The notes below the pieces were generated by a model. It searched no databases and was not told the DNA's origin. It saw only the letters and a program-made list of their open reading frames with translations. A stretch of DNA of 10,282 nt from Planctomycetota bacterium (GTDB lineage Bacteria > Planctomycetota > Phycisphaerae > WQYP01), in contig JAKAZF010000045.1 of the NCBI GenBank assembly GCA_021826605.1, positions 1 to 10,282 on the forward strand. Direction: 5' to 3'. Positions 6,483-10,282 of this stretch are shown here, in pieces; position 1 is the stretch's first letter, and each line of letters starts with the position of its first letter. Both the position numbers and the translations under genes were made by a program.

Positions 6483-7403
6483 TTATTTAGCTGCTGCCGG
6501 GGCGGCCTTGGGGGCGGTAATCCAGTTCGCGGGGTTGTCCATATCGGCGACTTTCATACCCTGGAAACTTGGCGAGGCAAAAATAAATTTTGATTGGCCG
6601 GGGAAACTTAATGCCGCATGTTGAACATGGAAATCCATTTCCGCCCGGGCATCGAGATAATGAATCACAATACGCGTCGGGAGTTCTACACCATCAAATG
6701 CCTGGTCCAACGGTCGATAACCGCTTAATTCGCTGTAAGCGATAACCCGACCGGTGCGATCATACAACCGCACCTCCCGAACCTGCCCGTTATATCGACT
6801 GATCGTAATTTGCCGGCTGATATGCTCCAGCGTGCCGCCACCGGATCGCAGCAACAGCAAATTGTAGCTTGCCGTATGCGGCACATTGAACATGGCAATG
6901 CGGCTCTGATCGGTAAGAATCAGCGGGGTGATTCCAAGCATATCCAGAACGCGTTGAGGCCGCAGCGGCATGACGCCGGAGGGCAGCCGATCTTCCATGG
7001 CTACACGCCCCGCGTAGGCAATTTTGTGCTCATGATCTATCAACCAGTAGATATGCCGATTCATACCCATTTCAAAGGCATCCTGCCCAAGGTATGTACC
7101 CACAAGCAGCAAGTGCGGCACGCGATTCTGATCCACGAGTAAAACGGCGTGCACCTGAAAACTTGAAACTCCGCCATCGTGATTGGTCAGCGTTAAATTG
7201 ACATTTCCGGTCATACGCAATTTATTAAGAAGGGCCGCACGATCATTAAGCGCGTGTATTTCCTGTAAGGCGGAGGGAATGGCCAGCATTTTGCGCGGTG
7301 TCGGCGGCACCTGCTGCGAACATCCGGCCAGAAACAACAGTGCGAAAAGCATCAACACCCTGGCCCGCGGCAGACAATTTGCTTGGAATGAATAATCCGG
7401 CAT
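6483..7403 (-). CDS. Putative lipoprotein, LolA/LolB-like appearance
   Basis: A 306-residue protein with a lipoprotein signal: basic N-region, hydrophobic core LMLFALLF and lipobox LAGC, with C28 as the lipidated residue. After a Pro-rich linker the mature part has a pattern of beta strands: a G-V-N-L-T-L strand, VDQNRVPHLLLVG, then MNRHIYWLIDHEHKIAYAG, and later ISRYNGQVREVRLYD. This resembles the half-barrel folds of LolA/LolB and DUF4292-type lipoproteins, but I cannot assign it firmly and no function is shown. Two Ala-rich ends (APKAAPAAAK) close it. The start at 7403 has AGGG 11 bases upstream; a second ATG at codon 18 is also possible, though it would give a very short signal. It stands alone, with convergent and divergent neighbours. 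Confidence 0.8.
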   Translation of the reverse strand: MPDYSFQANCLPRARVLMLFALLFLAGCSQQVPPTPRKMLAIPSALQEIHALNDRAALLNKLRMTGNVNLTLTNHDGGVSSFQVHAVLLVDQNRVPHLLLVGTYLGQDAFEMGMNRHIYWLIDHEHKIAYAGRVAMEDRLPSGVMPLRPQRVLDMLGITPLILTDQSRIAMFNVPHTASYNLLLLRSGGGTLEHISRQITISRYNGQVREVRLYDRTGRVIAYSELSGYRPLDQAFDGVELPTRIVIHYLDARAEMDFHVQHAALSFPGQSKFIFASPSFQGMKVADMDNPANWITAPKAAPAAAK

Positions 7404-7495
7404 TGGTTGTCTTCACCCTGTATAAGTTCCCGAAACCGACCGGGAGTTAACTATAACCGCATGCCGGACATGAGGAAAATCAGAAAGGAGTTTAA

Positions 7496-7579
7496 ATGAC
7501 AACGGCGCACCACGGCGATCCCGGTGCCGGTCAGTCCGAAATGAGACAGCCGGCAGCTCGGCAGGCGGGACTCTTTTAA
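7496..7579 (+). CDS. Possible 27-codon small ORF
   Basis: ATG at 7496 is preceded by AAAGGAG (7484-7490) at about 5 bases, among the best ribosome sites in the window. The frame reads 27 codons, beginning MTTAHHGDPGAG, to a TAA at 7577. The peptide is polar, with no membrane segment or known motif. No gene follows within 300 bp on the same strand, so it does not look like a classic leader peptide. It could be a real small protein, part of a structured RNA, or chance. Confidence 0.25.
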   Translation: MTTAHHGDPGAGQSEMRQPAARQAGLF

Positions 7580-7656
7580 TCCATGCCTGGAGGGCCCGCA
7601 ACGCAGTGCGCCCACTGGGGTTGACTCTGGAAGTCAGCAAAAACGAAAGAGGATTA

Positions 7657-7725
7657 CCAACCGCAAAGAGGCAAAGGACGCAAAGGATTGTTCCGGCAAA
7701 TATTTTGTCTTCGTGGTGAAAATTC
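7657..7725. repeat. Dispersed GCAAAG-type repeat, copy A
   Basis: The segment starts CCAACCGCAAAGAGGCAAAG and continues with GACGCAAAGGATT, then AATATTT and TCTTCGTGGTGAAAA. It aligns with copy B (from 10035) through the first 50 bases with one gap and about ten differences. From memory, repeats of this sort (ACCGCAAAGacGCAAAGG paired with CTTTGCG..TTCGTGG) are widespread in intergenic DNA of planctomycetes and several other phyla. No coding role is evident. Confidence 0.65.
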
Positions 7726-7744
7726 CTGTTCCCTATGCCAAGTT

Positions 7745-7786
7745 CCAAATGCTAAATGCCAAATGCTAAATGCTAAATACTGAACC
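7745..7786. repeat. Tandem heptamer repeat (CYAAATG)
   Basis: Five head-to-tail 7-base units, CCAAATG / CTAAATG / CCAAATG / CTAAATG / CTAAATA, occupy 7745-7779, followed by a decayed unit CTGAACC. Degenerate units also appear just before. Seven is not a multiple of three, so the array shifts through all frames and is not protein repeats. It directly follows dispersed repeat copy A. Confidence 0.75.
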
Positions 7787-7847
7787 CGCGGCCGTTTGCA
7801 ATCCAGCGCGAACAGGTCACGATTCCGGAGGTTCTTTCATCCGGGAC

Positions 7848-7866
7848 AACCCGGCGCAGGCGGGTT
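7848..7866. repeat. Small hairpin before GNAT gene
   Basis: AACCCG (7848-7853) and CGGGTT (7861-7866) pair around the 7-base loop GCGCAGG. The layout (GGAC just outside, CCCG, 7-base loop, CGGG, then TAA) resembles the hairpins inside the 27-bp inverted repeat at the right end of the window. It could be a decayed relative or just a GC-rich hairpin. It lies 30 bases from the GNAT start, so it would be in its leader or promoter. Confidence 0.4.
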
Positions 7867-7895
7867 AAAATACCGCGGTAGTTAGAGGCATAACC

Positions 7896-8354
7896 ATGAA
7901 TGTAAAGAGAATCAGGACGGATCGCCAGATACAGGCGTGCTTCCCGGTTATTCGTCAATTGCGACCGCATCTGATAGAGACGGAATTTGTCATGCGCGTG
8001 CGCCGACAGGAAGAAGCCGGCTTCCGCCTTGCTGCTGTATTTGCGGGGGGCACGCCATGTGCGGTAGCGGGCTACCGCATTGCGGAATGTCTGTCACGTG
8101 GCCGCAATTTATATGTTGACGATCTGGTAACCGATGAAAAGTACCGATCACAGGGATTGGGAAAGGTTCTGCTGGACTGGCTGATCCGCGAGGCCCGAGG
8201 CCACAAGTGTGAGCAATTGGCTCTGGATTCCGGAGTACAGCGGTTTGCGGCGCATCGTTTCTACCTGCGCCATGGCATGAACATTACCGCGCATCATTTT
8301 GCATTGGATGTGCAGCGCCGGAGCCGCAACGGAAAACCTGGAAATTCAGGGTGA
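7896..8354 (+). CDS. GNAT family N-acetyltransferase
   Basis: A 152-residue single-domain GNAT enzyme that would transfer an acetyl group from acetyl-CoA to an amine; the substrate is unknown. The acetyl-CoA binding motif A is RSQGLG (84-89), preceded by the beta strand YVDDLVTDEKY (73-83). The C-terminal part has LALDSGVQRFAAHRFYLRHGM (108-128), the usual motif B/D with the Tyr in position. The ATG has GAGG about 7 bases upstream. Codon use and length are normal. It stands as a single gene, preceded by the repeat-rich gap and followed by the convergent diguanylate cyclase. Confidence 0.9.
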   Translation: MNVKRIRTDRQIQACFPVIRQLRPHLIETEFVMRVRRQEEAGFRLAAVFAGGTPCAVAGYRIAECLSRGRNLYVDDLVTDEKYRSQGLGKVLLDWLIREARGHKCEQLALDSGVQRFAAHRFYLRHGMNITAHHFALDVQRRSRNGKPGNSG

Positions 8355-8475
8355 CATTTCTATGTCGGTTAACAGCGGCACGTTTCAACCGCGTCAAAGC
8401 TGCCAGGTGCTGCTACGCAATGTGACCGGCAAACAATGCCCGTTGTGCCATGGGGTGTGTTGCAGGGCCAGAGTT

Positions 8476-9660
8476 CTATCCGGCGCATTGTAATTCGACC
8501 ATCATGCCGCCCTGGCCCCACCAGGCAACCGCCCGGCCGCGCCCCGCAGCTTTCGCCCGGTACAACGCCTTATCAGCGCGTTCGATCAGTTCGTTCATTG
8601 ATTGATCCTCATCGCTGATCATTGCGATACCCATACTCATCGACGGGTGCAGATCAGGTGCGATAATGGCCGCGGCCGTTACATAACTGGCACGCAGCCG
8701 CTCGGCAATTTCCGCCGCCTGCGAACTGTTAACTCCAGCGAGCACCACGGCAAATTCATCGCCTCCCATGCGGCCGATTGCGTCACCGGAGCGCAATTGC
8801 GTTTTGACCGCCTCAGCCAGGCAGCACAGCAGCCGATCTCCCGCCGCGTGGCCCAGCGTATCATTAGTTGTTTTGAGATAATCCAGATCAATTAAAATCA
8901 CCGCGCCGCCTGAGGCCTCATTTTTCTGTCGCATGATGCGCCACAATGCCGTTTGAAATCCACGCCGATTGAGCACCGCGGTAAGTTCATCGCGACTGGC
9001 GACCCCAACAAGCATATTCCGCAAGCGCTCGGCAACCATAAGCGTTAAGCTCAAATTCCACGCCAGCACCACAACAATTGATGGCAACAGCAGCGCCCCG
9101 AAATCATGCAATGTCAGAAAGGCGCCAGATCCCATTGATCGGGCAGCCCAGCAGCCACGCACCACAATTAATACCGCAACGCATGTTGACAGCAGCGCCG
9201 CAATCCAGGCACTGGAAAGCCGTTCCCGGCGTGCAATATCAAAACACAAAAATCCGCTCGAAAGAACCAGAAGATCACAGGCGGAGGATACAACCACGAT
9301 CCGCCATGAAAGCTGTTCACTGATGGGCGATGGGATAGCAAGCATCGCGAAAACTGCCGCAGCCAGAACCGCCAGGGGAAGCACTTTTGGCCTGCGTCCG
9401 GAAAATACCCGACACCCCGTCAAGCAGCAGCACCACGCCACGACTATCAGTGTATTGGCCGTTGCAATCGACAGCAGCGGAGTTATGCTTCCGCGAAAAG
9501 ACAACAGCAAATTGGCTATCAACCCGGCGAAATTGGCCAGTCCCCAGTAACCAAAGTAATGTTCGCGCGGGCGCAACCGGTAGAAAACAAATTGAGCCAG
9601 CCCCATAACCGCCAAGATCAGCATAATTGCTAGAAAAATGGTGCGCGGGTCAATACCCAT
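8476..9660 (-). CDS. Membrane diguanylate cyclase (GGDEF domain)
   Basis: Predicted inner-membrane enzyme making cyclic di-GMP from two GTP. With the ATG at 9660 it has 394 residues. Seven hydrophobic helices (about 9-27, 38-54, 62-83, 93-109, 120-140, 152-171, 187-208) form a membrane sensor of unknown ligand, followed by a GGDEF domain from about 222. The domain opens with SRDELTAVLNRRGF, has metal-site D258 in LIDLD, N266 in TTND, an intact GGDEF (299-303), and the inhibitory I-site RSGD (290-293) five residues before it. The enzyme therefore looks active and subject to product feedback. The frame stays open upstream to a TTG at 9753 and has another ATG at 9705. I prefer 9660 because the first helix follows at once and GGAA lies at a fair distance, but this start is not certain. 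No EAL or PilZ partner is in the window. Confidence 0.92.
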   Translation of the reverse strand: MGIDPRTIFLAIMLILAVMGLAQFVFYRLRPREHYFGYWGLANFAGLIANLLLSFRGSITPLLSIATANTLIVVAWCCCLTGCRVFSGRRPKVLPLAVLAAAVFAMLAIPSPISEQLSWRIVVVSSACDLLVLSSGFLCFDIARRERLSSAWIAALLSTCVAVLIVVRGCWAARSMGSGAFLTLHDFGALLLPSIVVVLAWNLSLTLMVAERLRNMLVGVASRDELTAVLNRRGFQTALWRIMRQKNEASGGAVILIDLDYLKTTNDTLGHAAGDRLLCCLAEAVKTQLRSGDAIGRMGGDEFAVVLAGVNSSQAAEIAERLRASYVTAAAIIAPDLHPSMSMGIAMISDEDQSMNELIERADKALYRAKAAGRGRAVAWWGQGGMMVELQCAG

Positions 9661-9817
9661 CTTGCCAGTTCCAAACACTAGACTCTCAGCCAGGCCGCGC
9701 CGCATGCCACCGTAAAGCTCCAACACAGACCTCGCTAGATGTTTTATCGGCAAAACAGCCGCAGACCGCCAGTTTTAGCGGAGCATCGTGTTCATACACC
9801 ATAGAAACCACGGGGGC

Positions 9818-9852
9818 GGCCGCGGAATCATACGCTCATGCATAACGCGGCC
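9818..9852. repeat. Seven-base-pair hairpin upstream of diguanylate cyclase
   Basis: GGCCGCG (9818-9824) and CGCGGCC (9846-9852) are perfect inverted copies with a 21-base loop that contains ATGCAT. It lies about 160 bases before the chosen cyclase start. Neither side is followed by a T-run. A regulatory or structural role is possible but unproven. Confidence 0.4.
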
Positions 9853-9972
9853 AACTGGGAGTATGCACGGAAGTGCGTGGCAACCAGTCTTCCGGTTCGG
9901 CCCTGTCAGCCGGGATCCTGTGGGCGTTAGGTGGGTCCGCCAGCAAATATCCGCACCATCCGCTTAGAGAGT

Positions 9973-9999
9973 TTACCCCGTGCGCGCCGGGGCGGTCCA
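9973..9999 (+). repeat. Left arm of 27-bp perfect inverted repeat
   Basis: The 27 bases starting TTACCCCG and ending GGCGGTCCA are the exact reverse complement of 10256-10282. Each arm is itself a small hairpin: CCCCG (9976-9980), 7-base loop, CGGGG (9988-9992). The arms enclose 256 bp holding dispersed repeat copy B. Perfect identity suggests a recent or conserved element rather than chance. Confidence 0.8.
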
Positions 10000-10034
10000 A
10001 TCCTTTTTATTCACGAAGACGCCGAAAGAAATTG

Positions 10035-10120
10035 CCAACCGCAGAGAAACGAAAGAACGCAAAGGATTATTAAGGTGAATATTTGCTCTTTGCGCACTTC
10101 GTGCCTTTGTGGCGGAAATC
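10035..10120. repeat. Dispersed GCAAAG-type repeat, copy B
   Basis: Starts CCAACCGCAGAGAAACGAAA and AACGCAAAGGATT, then after AATATTT turns into the complementary half CTTTGCGCACTTCGTG and CCTTTGTGGCGG. The two halves form a long imperfect hairpin. The first 50 bases align with copy A at 7657. An additional CACGAAGACGCCGAAAG stretch (10012-10028) just before it has the same flavour. It lies inside the 27-bp inverted repeat pair. Confidence 0.65.
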
Positions 10121-10201
10121 CTCGCGTCCTTCTTGATCTTAAACCTCCACCTGCCTCCGCCGCCTCCTGTACCTCATCGTGAATCTTCGTCCCCGGAGTT
10201 T

Positions 10202-10238
10202 ATCCCGATGACCTGACTGATTCTTGTAATATCGGGAT
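10202..10238. repeat. Inverted repeat ATCCCGAT / ATCGGGAT
   Basis: Perfect 8-base arms at 10202-10209 and 10231-10238 are separated by 21 bases. It lies between dispersed repeat B and the right arm of the large inverted repeat. No T-run follows. Role unknown. Confidence 0.45.
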
Positions 10239-10255
10239 GGCTTTGTGTGATGCAA

Positions 10256-10282
10256 TGGACCGCCCCGGCGCGCACGGGGTAA
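10256..10282 (-). repeat. Right arm of 27-bp perfect inverted repeat (at window edge)
   Basis: Exact reverse complement of 9973-9999. It stops at the last base of the window, so the true arm may be longer: the base before the left arm is T (9972), and an A at the next base outside the window would extend the match. No transposase can fit between the arms, so if mobile it would depend on a protein encoded elsewhere. Confidence 0.8.

Larger units (their letters stand above)
7404..7895. other. Repeat-rich intergenic region before the GNAT gene
   Basis: This 492-bp gap is the common upstream region of the divergent lipoprotein and GNAT genes. From left to right it holds a possible 27-codon ORF (7496-7579), GC-rich sequence that could fold (GCCGG near 7523 pairing with CCGGC near 7551; CAGGC 7562-7566 with GCCTG 7585-7589), a dispersed GCAAAG repeat, a heptamer tandem array and a small hairpin just before the GNAT gene. 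A minus-strand frame of 111 codons (7413-7748) runs across the dispersed repeat and shows no recognisable domain, so I do not call it a gene. Confidence 0.55.
9661..10282. other. Non-genic region at right end
   Basis: About 620 bases upstream of the diguanylate cyclase hold no convincing gene. The first 93 bases are open in frame with the cyclase and may belong to it if a further start is used. Then come a hairpin (9818-9852), a long inverted repeat (9973-9999 with 10256-10282), dispersed GCAAAG repeat copy B, and a further inverted repeat (10202-10238). Plus-strand frames at 9873-10073 and 9931-10182 run through these repeats and have no recognisable protein character. Confidence 0.55.

Noticed and set aside
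7657..7690. GGACGCAAAGG stretch considered as part of a GEMM c-di-GMP riboswitch
   Set aside because: Only a short word match; the rest of the riboswitch core and helices is absent, and the words belong to the dispersed repeat shared with 10035.
7413..7748. 111-codon minus-strand frame
   Set aside because: It reads through the dispersed GCAAAG repeat, and no domain is recognisable; such repeats commonly give spurious frames.
7745..7786. Heptamer array considered as a CRISPR array
   Set aside because: Units are 7 bases, head to tail with no spacers, and no cas genes are present.
9873..10182. Two plus-strand frames of 66 and 83 codons
   Set aside because: They cross the 27-bp inverted repeat arm and dispersed repeat B, with no protein character or ribosome site.

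Overview
The window looks like chromosomal DNA from a free-living, plant-polymer-degrading bacterium, most likely a planctomycete of the Phycisphaerae type or a related PVC-group lineage. The basis is a secreted family 28 glycoside hydrolase ending in a PEP-CTERM-like sorting signal, next to a second secreted protein typical in style of that group. Long repeat-bearing intergenic regions and short dispersed GCAAAG-type repeats fit too. This assignment is inference from gene style; there is no marker gene in the window.

Layout. (1) 1-2294, minus strand: the 5' part of a gene for an exported protein that runs off the left edge, a 513-bp AT-rich gap, and a polygalacturonase-like GH28 enzyme (888-2294). 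Both gaps of this locus carry copies of a near-palindromic motif, TGTGCGC followed by an AATAT block. (2) 2692-3878, plus strand: an SGNH/GDSL hydrolase whose stop codon overlaps the start of a DUF2127-like membrane protein, divergent from the GH28 gene. (3) 4225-5577, minus strand: a PIN-PhoH ATPase. (4) 5813-6415, plus strand: a typical 2-Cys peroxiredoxin divergent from PhoH. (5) 6483-7403, minus strand: a lipoprotein with a LolA/LolB-like look. (6) 7404-7895: a 492-bp non-genic stretch with a possible 27-codon ORF, a dispersed GCAAAG repeat, a heptamer tandem repeat and a small hairpin. (7) 7896-8354, plus strand: a GNAT acetyltransferase. (8) 8476-9660, minus strand: a seven-helix membrane diguanylate cyclase. 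(9) 9661-10282: a non-genic stretch with a second GCAAAG repeat enclosed by a perfect 27-bp inverted repeat whose right arm ends exactly at the window edge.

The genes do not form one obvious pathway. The left third reads as a polysaccharide (pectin-type) utilisation locus with shared regulatory sites. The middle and right hold housekeeping, stress and signalling genes in mostly divergent or convergent single-gene units. I found no convincing new multi-gene defence or mobile system. The two signals most worth following are the repeated operator-like motif around the GH28 locus and the inverted-repeat-bounded element at the right end.
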